Positions 33,097-44,337 of a stretch of 64,000 nucleotides of DNA are shown here, one piece after another. Where the stretch lies: NCBI GenBank assembly GCA_030374765.1, contig JARGXX010000028.1:558001-622000 (forward strand), read 5' to 3'. The notes beneath the pieces are model-generated. The model saw only the letters and a program-made list of their open reading frames with translations, had not been told where the DNA came from and did no database searches. This DNA is from Agarophyton chilense. Lineage: Eukaryota > Rhodophyta > Florideophyceae > Gracilariales > Gracilariaceae. The number at the start of each line of letters is the position of its first letter. Position 1 is the first letter of the stretch. The position numbers and the translations under genes were made by a program.

Positions 33097-34000
33097 CTAA
33101 ACTTGTACTTCTTCTTCCACCAGGTCCATTTCTTTCAACCACTGCCTAAAGTAAATATCATTTTCAACTATGTTCACCTCCTTCAAAAGTGCCATCGCAT
33201 ATGATACGTACTCTTCCCACGCCGCAAACAGAGGCAGCTGTTTTGAAGCGCAGTATTTATAAGCCGCGCAGTAGTTTGCATACGCGATATATCCACTCAT
33301 CTGGTTCAATTCCAGTACCATCCCATTCTTCAATCCAAGCAATATGTACACTTTTACGCTACCACGCTTTAAAGAATGGCCCTTAAACATCTCAAGATCA
33401 TCTCTACCTTCTCCAATTTGCGAAAGACGCTTCTGAAAAACACATCTGAAGCTCTTGCATGTCCAATTCCTTGATATAGTCAACGCTTCTTCTCCTTTTG
33501 TGCTCTTGATTTCACAGAATAGAAAACCCCTCGTGTTTTTTTGATGACCAACCCCGAAAGTACTGCGGATCCATCAACAAATAACGGCGAAGTTTACTGT
33601 TTCCATCACACTCTTGAACCGTGTACTTTCTTTGAACTGTTGAATTCTTTATGGTCCCACAGAGATTCATAGTTGTTCCACCGGACCACACGCAAACTTT
33701 ATCATTTTTAATCTGTGATATCTCATCGTATCTCAAACCCAAATTAAGACCTAAAACCATCACGCAGTGAAGAGCGATATCAGTTGCACTTGGTTGATTA
33801 CCACTTCCCTACCAAGACTTTTCAGCAACACCGCAGATATGTTCTGGCGTTGTAGGCCTCGCACGAATCGTAACGACTCCAAAGCATGATAGGTGCAAAC
33901 GATGTGCTCTTCTCAAACGATAGAGATCTCGATTACCTATTAAGGGATTACCCTTTACACTTCCATTTTCATGAACATACCAGGGTTGATCATGGCCGTT
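33097..34000 (-). pseudogene. Tyrosine recombinase relic (Crypton/integrase-like)
   Basis: The minus strand reads, from 34000 downwards, an N-terminal part (DQPWYVHENGS... and DLYRLRRAHRLHLS), then MVLGLNLGLRYDEISQIKND at about 33763-33700. After a frame change near 33490-33510 comes MFKGHSLKRGSVKVY at about 33400-33350, then MSGYIAYANYCA. These match the Arg box (GLR.DE), the HxLRR box (here HSLKRG, with Lys at the usual Arg) and the region of the Tyr nucleophile of tyrosine recombinases, as in Crypton-type elements. A TAG near 33810 and the frameshift make it inactive. Terminal repeats were not found. Confidence 0.55.
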
Positions 34001-34670
34001 TTCGCAAGAAACTATCCTTAATCCTTATATAACTCTTCCCATAGAATCATTTTTGAGTGCTTGTGGCTCTTCAAATCTGCAATAGTCGGCCAATAAGTTA
34101 AAAACCAGGACAGAACTGTCTTTGTTAACGGTTATTGGATCATTGGCATTCTTCAGCGTTTTCTATTTCTCTGTAAGTCTCTTGGCTATCTTTATTTTTG
34201 TTTGTGTCAACTTACTATGGGCCGAGTACAAAAATTCGTGGCGCTCTCTTAGCAGAGCAGTGTCAAAGAGGAGATCCTCACATCTCCTTATTCGCTTCTT
34301 ACGCCTCGGATCATCGGACTCTTGCAATTCCAACGTTCTTTGAGATGATTCCCTGCTGATTCAGCTTCGATTTGCAAACTAAGATCACTATCGTAGGAAA
34401 AAGTGAAGAAGTCAGTAAAAGGTTTCTTGGCGTTCATCATTTCAGGCTCAGAAAAAAAACGAGCTCAAAAGGTTTCAGCGTTTTTGGCTCTATGTCATCT
34501 GTAAAGTGATTTTTACATTACCATACTACTACTGTATTTTCCAACGTGTGGCATACTTTCAGCAATATCCAAATCGTTGCATCGATGTTCATCCTACAGT
34601 TGATCGACAACAATCATCTCTCCTTTTCCCAGTAGTCGAAGATAGCTTGGCGGGCGGGATTTTTTGAATC

Positions 34671-35484
34671 ATGGAGCGCCTTGGAGTTAAAAAGGATATC
34701 CAAGGAGGAGGAACTGGATCGGGTTTTAAACTGCCACATCAGATTAGTAGAATGGAACCTACAACTTGGAAACAAGCATGCAGCTCGCTTTTGTCAAGTA
34801 CAAATAATCGTTTCGGGAATGGTTACACGGAGAGTGAAAATGACATAAAAAATTGGAGTTTGGCGGAAAGAACTGAGAAACCGCTTGTTTTTGCTTGAGC
34901 GAAGGAAAATTCTCCTGAACCGATCCATTCTGACATCTTTTTCGATTTCAGTGACATCGAGATCGACAACAGTGAGATAAGCAGATCCAGTGACTTTACC
35001 TCAACCACCGCAACGTCCGGGTATACTCACAGAAAACTTTGTAACAGAGCTACCGAAGAGTTATAGTGAGCTTGTCGTATTATGGAGGGATGGGTGTAAG
35101 AAAAGAAATTTCGTCCCAGTGCGACTATCAAGTACAGCGGAAACCAGAAGAAGACTGCTGAAGAACTACTCAAACCATCTTTGGAACAAAACTGGGCAGA
35201 TATCCGCTTACTATCGCTTCAAAGATTTGATAGAGCACGTTGCACTTCAGCACAAGTCTATTTCTTGAATTAAACAAAGAGGTGAGGACCAGCTATGGTT
35301 GGAAGCCGTGCATAAAGCTGAAAGTGCTATGCTCCAAAACTTAGGAGAGACAAAACTCCAATTGCTCAGTGCTTATCTCCCTTCCATTCGAAAAGGAAAA
35401 CGATCAAATAATCCCAATACAAGCGAACAAAGAACACCTTCTGCTATTAACCTACACATGTATTCAAACAACAAAACCTGGTAG
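34671..35484 (+). pseudogene. Unknown gene remnant with a possible GCR1_C-like DNA-binding segment
   Basis: One frame from ATG 34671 to a TGA (about 34896) continues in phase with an acidic segment (SDIFFDFSDIEIDNSEI). After a frameshift near 35000 a second frame reads YSELVVLWRDGCKKRNFVP..L, then about 20 residues to SAYYRFKDLIEHVALQ, a TGA (35266-35268), and a helical tail to 35484. The LWxxG...P..L...YxR...I...I pattern resembles the GCR1_C domain found in some Crypton-type proteins. It lies next to a recombinase relic but in the opposite direction. Both the domain call and the link to the recombinase are weak inferences. Confidence 0.35.
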
Positions 35485-35546
35485 AAAACCAAGCTTTTTT
35501 CGCTGCAGAATTTCCTAGTTAATACCTTAAAGATTGTAGCAAAAGC

Positions 35547-35890
35547 CGAAGTGCTCAAGGAACAGTGCTTCATGGGCTGAGCTGGTGCACCACGTATAGG
35601 TTCAGGCAGAGCCCCAAACCGGTAGCAGGCAACACGAAGTGATGTGTGCGCTGAGCCCAACCTCACTTCAACGACTTGGACGAAGCTCAGGGCTCAAAAA
35701 ACAGTGGTTCACGGGCTGAGCCCCTGCACCACGTATGGGCTCGGGCGGAGCCCAAAACCGGTAGCAGGCAACACGAAGTGATGGGTTGGCTGAGCACAAC
35801 CTCACTTCAAGCACTTGGACGAAGCCCAAGTACTCAAGGGACAGTGGTGTACGAGGTAGGCCCGTGCGCTACTTATGAGCTTGGTTGGAG
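35547..35890 (+). repeat. Tandem repeat of about 136 bp, two and a half copies
   Basis: Units begin at about 35547, 35681 and 35820 with CGAAG; the third copy is partial. Shared landmarks are AACAGTG, GGGCTGAG, GTGCACCACGTA, ACCGGTAGCAGGCAACACGAAGTGATG and CCTCACTTCAA. Copies differ by scattered substitutions. There is no convincing coding. Confidence 0.85.
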
Positions 35891-37728
35891 CTTTTAAAGT
35901 ACAGGTTGTGCGTCATTTCGGAAGACTGTGTCAGTAACATTTTGAACTTATGCCTTATGTTGTAGAGTTTGGTTGTCGTATTAAGAAAGATTACGTTCCG
36001 GGAAGATTTATCGTCGAAGTAGCTATTGATCGTCAATAAAAGAAGAAAGCGTTAGAAAAAGCGAGTTGAAGAGGTATATGTCGTATGAACTATGGTACAT
36101 CATAAATGTGTGAAAAACTTTAGTGGAGTTCGCACAGCAAAAAAAAGGTTCTTAATACTCTAATAACAGAAACGTTTTATTATTCTTCAGTTGAGAACCT
36201 TGCAAAAAATGACTATAACCCTTAAATCCCGTATTTGACTCATAAAGTGTTCAGGTAGGCTATAGTAGTCTGTTTTAAGAACCCTCTGAAAATGACCAGA
36301 TTTTGGTATTTAAGATATGGAAATTTCTGAATTTATACAAAAGTTTCTATCATTTCTCAATAAATAATTTAACATTGCCGTTTAGTAGTATTGCTATTAT
36401 CCCCTACGTTTGACATTTTCTGTAAGATGATAGACACCCCTACAACAAGAGAACCCAACAGTCACGCTAATGTGGGATTCTTATTGACAAATAATCCACC
36501 ATTGCAGACATTTTATTACAGTATTTCATTTGCGTCTTAGCGCAATAAAAGCTTGGTCCCAGATGAAGAAGGCAGAAGCCAACCAAAACCCAACAAACCA
36601 CCATCTTAGTGTTCGCTAGAAATCCTGAAGTCGCCATTGACTAAATAACAGCTTGAGTCTCTGGTATAATCTTATTTGAGCTATAACTCTTGTTCTGGGG
36701 ATATAATTTCCCTTTGCGCTGATTATCGATTCCGTAATTGATTGTTTTGTGTGTTTTTATTGTTGTTCTGTTGTTATTTTTGTGAGTGCACAATGGTTGT
36801 CGAGCCGATCGCTTGTATCTTACGTACCACCGTACCTGGAATGGTACTTCATGTTTATACGAATGGTTTCTCTCCTCAGGCACCGCTGATCTTCACCCTT
36901 CCACACACTTTCTTTCAAGAACAGTCGCTGGCAAGGCAACGCTCACGTCTCGCGGTTTTTTCTGTGAACATCCACCCACCATGGAGTACATTACAGTCTC
37001 TCCTGAAATACCACAGTGAATAAACTACGAACCTTGAACCCGACGAAAGCGAGAAGTTTATTGACACAAACAGACTTTACATGCTTATCTGAAAAGAGAA
37101 AGCCGCACCGGAGTGCATTTTTCTACAGTTTCTTGGAACACTGCTTTGCCCATGACCGACCACTACATGTAAAGAAGTACCTCGGTATTTGCATCTGCGA
37201 TAATCTTCTCAGTTTCATACGTTATCGGAAGGAAATGAACCACTTTAGAATAGAAGTGGAAGGTCTCGCGGCATTAATCCTGTGCAAGGGAGCGAAAGCG
37301 TACGGTGTTGGTTTTTTTTATTTTATGTTTGTGCGCGACAAAATATGGTGTCTACGTTGCCACCGAGATTGAGTCGCGGTTTTGACTTTTTGATTTTTTT
37401 CAAGCCAATTCGTAGTAAATCACACATTTCAGTCGGAACAAAATAGTGATAAAGCTTTTAGGAGAGCTAGGATACGAGCCTATCACGTGTACAAGTTGAA
37501 GCACTGAGCGGCTGTTGGAAAACTGGGCTGTTGTCAATCGCTAGTTATTGTGTAAAGCTTGCAAATGGTAGAAAAGGAATGGAAACAAGGTCGAGTAGCG
37601 GTTGGTTGACTCGCTAATCTGCACATAAGGCCAATTCAAGAGGTTAAAGGTGTTTAATGTTTATTCTCAAGGGCTCAAGCCGATCTCGGATACTTCTAGG
37701 CATTTCAGCTCAAGCTATACTGCAGTAA
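35891..37728. other. No supported gene; weak open frames near the right end
   Basis: Mostly AT-rich. At 36742-37372 three overlapping frames read as protein-like for 70-119 codons (one contains FFYFMFVRDKIWCLRC at its end), but no family is recognised and the frames change repeatedly. They may be a decayed gene. Confidence 0.3.
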
Positions 37729-37873
37729 TGTAGAAACGGTGCAGCACAAGAAATGTTGTTCTTTGAAAACAATATTTTATTGTTCTGTGCGCACCACTAC
37801 AGACTGCTTGATGTTTTAGGAACTTCATAGATCTTTCCCCCCGCAATGCTGGAGGGTGAACGCAACTTGTGTA
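37729..37873 (+). repeat. Truncated 5' LTR of element 2
   Basis: Matches 41085-41229 over about 145 bases at roughly 92 percent by eye, starting TGTAGAAACGG. Identity ends at GAACGCAACTTGT, after which the sequence is pol coding (integrase), not LTR. This is the junction of a large deletion. Confidence 0.85.
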
Positions 37874-40800
37874 GGAATGTTTTACAATTGCCTAACGATA
37901 CGAATGGCGTGCCGCAAGGATCGATAGCGATCGTTGACCATGACATGCAAAGTTACATCAGTTACGACGTGTTCACTTCTCGCGTTCCAGAGGTGAAGAA
38001 TGAAGGACAGAAACAATTATTCTGCGCTACCGCCTCGGTGGAGGACACAGATACTCCGCGCCCATGGAAGGAAATTAAACATGTTTTGGACAAAGTCCAC
38101 AACCATGTGGGTGGCCATTCTTCTTATTTAGATATTCAAATTCTTTCGCAGAGAAATGAGCTTTGGAATGAAGAACTCAAGAAGTACTTGTAGCAAGTTC
38201 TTGGAGAATGTACCAGTTGTAAGACAACTGCCACCCCAGAGTCCACCCGAAAGGTGTCTTTGAGCTCAATGGCAAGGACATTCAATGAAGTTGTGTGCAT
38301 TGATCATATTCTTCTCGACGAATATTCTGTGTTTCACACAATGGATGCCAGTACACGCTACTCAGCTGGAACTACTGTGGATTCAACTGCGATGAATGAA
38401 GCTGTGGTTGCGTTTGATGGTCAGTGGATCTCCCAGTTTTGGACGCCTGTTTCTGTTTTGTTCGACCCGGCGTTCAACAATAGCCTGTTTCATCGATATC
38501 TCGGTCTTTATGGGAACCAGGCGCGGATAATTCCCCCTCGCAGACATAACAAGAATATCCTGGAATCCAAACACAGGATTATTAGGGATATCTTTTTGCG
38601 ACTGAAGACTGCATATGCGTCAGAAACTGAACATTCCCAGCTATTGATTCAGCAGGCGATACGTATATCAAACTATCTTTATGGGGAGGACGTGCTGTCG
38701 GTTCCAGAAATGGAAAAGGGTTACACGAGGCCTGTGTTAGTGGTGAATCTACCAGTCGAGATACCCGACGAGTTGATCAAGGCGCACGAGACCTTGAAGG
38801 CAAAGCGCAAACTCACATTGATCTTTTGTTCTCAAAATGTGAAGGAGGACCCAATATCAGTGGGAGATTTGATTGAGGTGTTCCCGAAGAAGGACAAAGA
38901 AAAGAGAGGCCACTGGACCAATCCGAAGCCCGTACTGTCCTTCGATCATTCTGGTAGAAAAGTCACGGTTCCTGGAACAAGTGATAAGCAGATGCGCGCT
39001 TCTATTGAGAATGTAAGGCCTGCCATCAAGGGAGACTAGTTAGCCAATGCAATTCAGCAGGCAATCCACGAAATGGACCACAGTGTCGGTGATGCGTTGC
39101 AAAGTTTGAATACGGGATCTGAGAAAGCTTCCGTAGAAGTACCAAGCTCTGCGAATGAGGGAGAACTTGGGTTGGACTCTTCTGAAGCAGTTGGAGTTCG
39201 ATTACCGAAGGTTGAAGACTCGATAGAAGTGTATTGCCCGCTAGATGCGCGCTACTACCTGGGAAAGGTCGCCAGCTACTCACCAAACCAGGATAAGTAC
39301 ACCATTTCCTACGATGACGGGTAACAGGAGTCGCTGAAGCTGCAAAATGAGACATGGAGAATGATTTCGTCTGAACAAACTCCCGTTATGGCAAATGAGG
39401 TACAGCTATCCCCAGGGCAAGATTTAAAAAGCGCCGAGCGAGATACAGTTGGCGAGTATTTTTCGATGTTTGGATCTAAGGAGTTTATGCTACATCAGTC
39501 TCAAGGACTTCCTTCCTTCCTAACGGAGAACGCTTACAAAAAGAAAGAAGAGTCTTTCAAGAAAGAAGTTCGCGAAGTGCCTGTCACGAAGGTCCCTAAG
39601 GAAGCAAACATCATCACGAGCCACGTTTTCTACAAGGTGAAGAATTGCGATGATAATTCGCTGGTTTGGAAGGCAAGGATCGCACCACACGGAAACAAGG
39701 ACAAGGAAAAACTCAACTTGAAGACTGACTCTGCTACTTGTCTTCCAGTTGGTATCAGAATGTTTCTTTCGGTTTCTGTGCTATTTTAGTGGATTCTTGT
39801 GAAGATTGATTTCAAAACAGCTTTCCTTCAGACCGGCGATGCTACAAGAGATGTTTATGTCATTCCCTTGCGAGAATGCGGTGAGCGTAAGAAGTTTTAC
39901 TGGTTACTGTGGACTGCTACCTATGGCCTGGTTAACGCCAGCGCCAAGTGGCAGAAGCTGAGTGACAATTTGCTATTAGATATTGGTTTCAAACAGCTAT
40001 TGTTTGTTCCGCAACTGTTCTTTAAGGTTCAAGAAGGGAGTTTGAGTATCGTCGCAGTGAAGGTTGTTGATGGTGTATTGTTTTCTGGGCCGAGACACAT
40101 TGTGTCAGCATCAATTGAGCAGATTCAAAAGTCCCACAAGCTAGGAACGATAGTGTACGGTCCAGGAACGTTCAACTTCTACGGACTCACGGTCACACAA
40201 TTTGAAGACTTCTTTGCATCAGTTCATGCCGAGGATAAGCTACAGGTATACGAAGTTTATCCCATCAGGAGGAATATAAGGAAACAATTTGAAAAGAAGC
40301 TGAATGATTTGGAATTGGCATCTTTTAGATCACTGAATAGTTCGCTTTCGTGGTTAGAAATTGCTGCATCACCATTTTGTGCACCAGCAGCAAGCTATTT
40401 GCAGCAGAAACGAACCGTACCTTTGGTTGAGGACATGATTACGCAGATAAATACACTGCGCGGCTTGAAAAAGCAAGATATTGCAGTGAAATACAGGCCT
40501 CGTATGGACAAAAAACGATACGATCTGTCGATACTCGTCTTTTCTGATGCTAACCGTGTCAAAGATCATGGAAAACTGGGATACATTGCAGGGCTCCAGG
40601 TAGGTGTCTTCGAGAAAGATGCACTGTTTCATACACTCTTCTGGGCTTCGCAAAAGTCCTGTAGGCCCGTGATATCAATTGGCGCCGCTGAGATCTTTGC
40701 AGCAGGAGAGGCGATTGATGAAGGGAATGTTTTGGTCAAAGCCTATGAGAGACTTTTCGGGATCAAGGTTGAGCAGTTGGTTGTTGTGGACTCGAAAGAT

Positions 40801-41058
40801 TTGTTTGACACTCTGTCTACATGTCGGAATGCGAGCGATCGGTCGCCTAGAGCGGATTTCAACGTTATTCGCTATGAATTTGAGACGAACAACATCGACC
40901 GCATGATCTGGACACCAGGGAAAAAAAACATCGCTGATCTGCTCACGAAATCAGCTAGACCACTCTGTCAGACGCTTGAACTATTGCTGTTTACTGGACA
41001 GAATTCTCTAGATTTTGGACAGTCGTTTAGTAGATCTTCGAACAGATCAACCGGGTGA
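37846..41058 (+). pseudogene. pol polyprotein of element 2 (integrase, RT, RNase H)
   Basis: A single frame runs over 3.2 kb without any frameshift. Four stops interrupt it: TAG 38191-38193, TAG 39037-39039, TAA 39322-39324 and TAG 39787-39789. Integrase shows HNHVGGHSS with CTSC, an IDHILLDEY core and NILESKH. RT has KIDFKTAFLQTGD, but its catalytic motif is VVDG (40063-40074) instead of VVDD, so even a readthrough product should be inactive. RNase H has FSDANRV, SIGAAEIFAAGEAIDE and VVDSKDLFDTLSTCRNASDRS. The N-terminus starts inside integrase because of the deletion. Confidence 0.9.
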
Positions 41059-41084
41059 AGGATTACGACAAAGGGAAAAGTGAA

Positions 41085-41390
41085 TGTAGAAACGGTGCAG
41101 CACAAGAAATGTGGTTCTGTGAGAACAACATTTTATTGTTCTGTGCGCACCACTACGAATTGATTGATGTTTTAGGAAATTCATAGATCTGTCCCCCCGC
41201 AATGCTGGAGGGTGAACGCAACTTGTACTTAAGCAGTCGTACCTGGCGATCAGGTTAGATCTGGATCGGGCTAGAGTGTTGCAACCGACCATTAAATCGC
41301 TACCGATTACTACAAACTTTACATTGCAGTGGCATCCCTATTCGTATTAAATATAAAATAATTACTAAAGCTAACTCAGTTTTTCGTCTA
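41085..41390 (+). repeat. 3' LTR of element 2
   Basis: Begins TGTAGAAACGG. The first 145 bases are shared with the left end. It contains an AT-rich stretch near 41340-41370. The right boundary is estimated, because no full second copy exists in the window. Confidence 0.6.
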
Positions 41391-43834
41391 CATATACCTG
41401 TGCCGTCATCTCGTTGTCTGTCTTGTCACGGCCCATTTTCTTTCATTAGTTTGTTTGTTCGTCAAGAGCTGGCATTTTCACTCGGGTCCTTGGCCTTGCT
41501 AAATGAAAAAGTGGCCTCAAAGAGCCATGTTCCACTACGCTTATTTGTAAAACACTCCGGCCAAACCGCGCGGTTGATCCATTATACTACAAAAAGTCCC
41601 AATAGTAGATCTTTTCGGGTGTGCAGGGTAGATAGACCAGTTTTTGGGCAACGTTTTATTCTTCAAAGAAGAAATAGAAACGTTAGGAATAGCGACGAGG
41701 TCTATAGCCAAACTCCTGATCGGGCGAGCTATACTGGGCGCGACGGCAAAGTCGACGGTGAGCTAAGCACTATCGCTGGCTACGTATATGAAACACAAAT
41801 AATGAATATTAGTCATAGAACAGTGCCAACCTTAATTAACTCTGCCGTGTTATACATGTCCAACCTATCTTGGTCGTGATGGTGAGCAATACTCATTTAT
41901 TGACTGCCAGATCGAAACTTTCCGAAAGTAACCAAGTACAAAGAATACGTCTCAATTAAATTTAATCTTAAAAGGAGTCGTAAGCCATCTTGATCTCCCA
42001 TAAAAACTTCAGCTGAAGCGAATCAGACAACGCTCGTTGCTTCGCGCTGGGGCTTTCTCTAATGGAATCTTCAACTTTTTTAATTGCTCTTGACGTCTGC
42101 AGAATGTAGTGCTCCCTCTCCCCCAATTTCTTTTCATTCCAATACTCTCAAAATGCGCATGAGCTGGATTTTCCATTGAAATATTTGCCTCAACACCATC
42201 GGCAGATATGCAGTTAGCACACCTAATGTTGAATTTTGTACTTTCTTCCATCGATGGAGACACTGCTCTCATATGCGACTGCGAATGCCATTGTAGGAAT
42301 TCTACCGAGAGCATTTGATAATTTTGGTTGTGTACAGAGAAGCGACACGGTTGACGAATATGTCTCTGGAGCAGCCAACTTCTCATCATCATCCTGTGTC
42401 GTAGCATATTTATCTCCATAAAAGATCATTTTGTTTACTTTTTTGTTTTCTGTACTTGCAACAATATACACTTTAACGTTTAGTAAAGAAAGTTCATTAG
42501 TTTAACATAGAACGTTCATTAGTTTACTTTGTCGTTATAGTAGTTTAAGCTACACTACGATCACGCGACACTACTATAGACGCTGGCTATTTAGGACTTA
42601 AACGTTTAGGCTCTAGTACGATTCGTTAGGTTGAAACAACTTTACAACCCACATAACGAACATACCTACGTACTACTCGAAGGACTCCAAGTAAAGCTCC
42701 TGCCTCCACTTGCTCTATCGACCTCGGGGCAAGCGGAACGCGCAGACAGTAGTCTCTTTTCTTATTTTTTCAGTGCATTTGCGCGCATATGGGCGCATCC
42801 TCGCAGTATACTTCTCACACGGTAGATATGCGCAATAAAGTTTCTTCGTCGCAAGGTACTTTTGAGCCACACGCTGTACAGTCGTCAATCGGCATTTCAG
42901 AATGGCGGCAGTCCTCGGGATTCGCGACATCAGGTTCAGTTATGTGTGCAGCCGCGACATGAGTCCAAGATGTATCGGTATTATGCTCATTCGTTCTGGA
43001 CGAAGTAGCTAGTAAATAGACGGGAAGGGCGTGATCTTCATCCCCGCCAGAATTTGAGGCTTTTGCCTTGCCGTTCGTGTCTGCAAGGGACATGTTTCTG
43101 TTGTCGGTTTCAATGAGGGGGATGGAACTAGCTGTGAGATGATCTTGGGGCCAGTGACGAAGGTGAGTCGAGTTGGGAAGCGTTGTCATGGATAGATGGA
43201 CAATGGGTGAAACGGGCGGGAATGTGGCAAGGGAAGGACAGATGGCTCTGTTTGGTTGGGGGATGCATATCTGTGGATGAGCAAAGATATCGGTATATCC
43301 GCCGAGATTAACACCTGGATTTACTCAAAACAGGTAAATATTTCTATGTAAGGCATACAGTAAGCTTGCCATTATGATGGGTAGATGTGTCTATTTGGAT
43401 ATTTTGCAGTTTTGCTCCCACAATGGGGGTGCTCTAAGTAAACTAATGAATTTCTAAGTCTAGTGTTGAACGTCTGTAGTCTTACACTTTGGCCTTGGAC
43501 ATACGCTTCAAGAATTATCCCAGTCTGAGAGCTGGGTGGAACAGTGCAGCTGACAGAGGCATTGTAAGACGCTGCATCGATAAAATTGCCCTAAGGCTGG
43601 TAGGCTAGAGGTTTTTTTTATCTTGAATTATTTCGAGTAGAGCAAGAGTGAATTCATCCAAGCAGAGTAGAACCTATTGAGGTGTTCTTCGATTGAGTAT
43701 GCTTCATTGCTTTTGTCCTTCGTCCCGTCCACCCCCTTTTTTTGAGGAGGCATCAATGTCATACCTTTGTTTTGCTTTGACAATCCCAAATATAGACTGT
43801 TCGAAGAAGTCTTTCTCTACTATTGGCTGTAGAT
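41391..43834. other. Little supported; short open frames only
   Basis: Apart from the remnant at 42000-42471, there are an open frame of 159 codons at 41400-41879 and one of about 120 codons at 42815-43189 (minus). Both lack motifs. The direct repeat GTTCATTAGTTTA at about 42491-42524 is minor. The rest is featureless. Confidence 0.3.
42000..42471 (-). pseudogene. Unidentified minus-strand coding remnant
   Basis: One frame (42471-42223) reads as about 80 hydrophilic residues (MIFYGDKYATTQDDDEKL, then AVAYESSVSIDGRKYKIQH). Protein-like sequence continues in a second frame (SADGVEANISMENPAHAHF) and a third that ends near 41980 (RAIKKVEDSIRESPSAKQR). The family is not recognised. The repeated frame changes suggest a broken gene, though a chance frame is possible. 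Confidence 0.3.
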
Positions 43835-44215
43835 TTAATAGGCTTTTGCATATCCACCGTTACCTCCATCCCCACCGTCAGCATCATTGTCGAAATCGCC
43901 ATCAATTTTACCATCTCCTTTCACAATCCCAGCTGCACCGTTTGCAGCAGTGACGATAGCAGCGCCTGAACCACCGGTCTGCTTCCCAAATATGTTGACA
44001 TTCTTATCGGTGTCCGCCACGGCTGGTGCACCCACGCCTGCCAGTACGTTAGCACCCTGAGCGTAGGCCTCTCCGCCATCACCGCCATCACCTCCGAAGG
44101 CCAAAGAACTGTGATAAGGTGGATAGTATGGATAATAAGAACTGCGAGAAACGGGGCTCGCAAGGGCCACCACCATCAGAAGTGCAACAATAGAAATAGC
44201 CGTAAAAGACCTCAT
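43835..44215 (-). CDS. Secreted glycine-rich small protein, paralogue A
   Basis: An intact 126-residue protein. Residues 1-20 are a clear signal peptide (MRSF then a hydrophobic core, with cleavage near ASPVSR). A Tyr/Pro block follows (SSYYPYYPPYHSS), then an acidic Gly repeat (GGDGGDGG), the conserved GANVLAGVGAPAVADT, and a TGGSG block. NGAAGIVKGDGKIDGDFDND leads to a final Gly/Asp tract. It is clearly homologous along its length to the genes at 46079-46444 and 49651-50031, and lies in the opposite orientation. I infer an extracellular or cell-wall protein; Asp/Gly runs could bind calcium, which is untested. No introns are present. The start is set by the only ATG before the signal peptide. 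Confidence 0.88.
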   Translation of the reverse strand: MRSFTAISIVALLMVVALASPVSRSSYYPYYPPYHSSLAFGGDGGDGGEAYAQGANVLAGVGAPAVADTDKNVNIFGKQTGGSGAAIVTAANGAAGIVKGDGKIDGDFDNDADGGDGGNGGYAKAY

Positions 44216-44326
44216 AGCAGTTCCAAAGAAGATGTGACTGTGAATGTTGTTCGAAGAAAACAGTGAATGTGATGGGAGACTGATGAAGCACAGACTTCTT
44301 GATCCTCATGGAAGAGATGTTTTCAT

Positions 44327-44337
44327 TTATACAACTC
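44327..44337 (-). promoter_or_regulatory. TATA box of paralogue A
   Basis: On the minus strand GTATAAATG lies about 115-120 bases upstream of the start codon. The spacing matches that of the other two paralogues. Confidence 0.6.

Larger units (their letters stand above)
37729..41390 (+). mobile_element. Ty1/copia element, internally deleted (element 2)
   Basis: The left end is the first ~145 bp of an LTR (37729-37873). It runs straight into the integrase N-terminal region; the rest of the 5' LTR, gag and protease are missing. The 3' LTR begins at 41085 after the purine-rich tract AAAGGGAAAAG, and its right end (about 41390) is not defined. Coding sequence is the same clade as element 1. I found no target duplication. 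Confidence 0.85.

Noticed and set aside
37846..39789. Non-standard genetic code to explain TAG and TAA inside long frames
   Set aside because: Intact genes here end normally with TAG, TAA or TGA, and TGA also occurs internally; relatives show ordinary sense codons at several of these sites, so point mutation is simpler.
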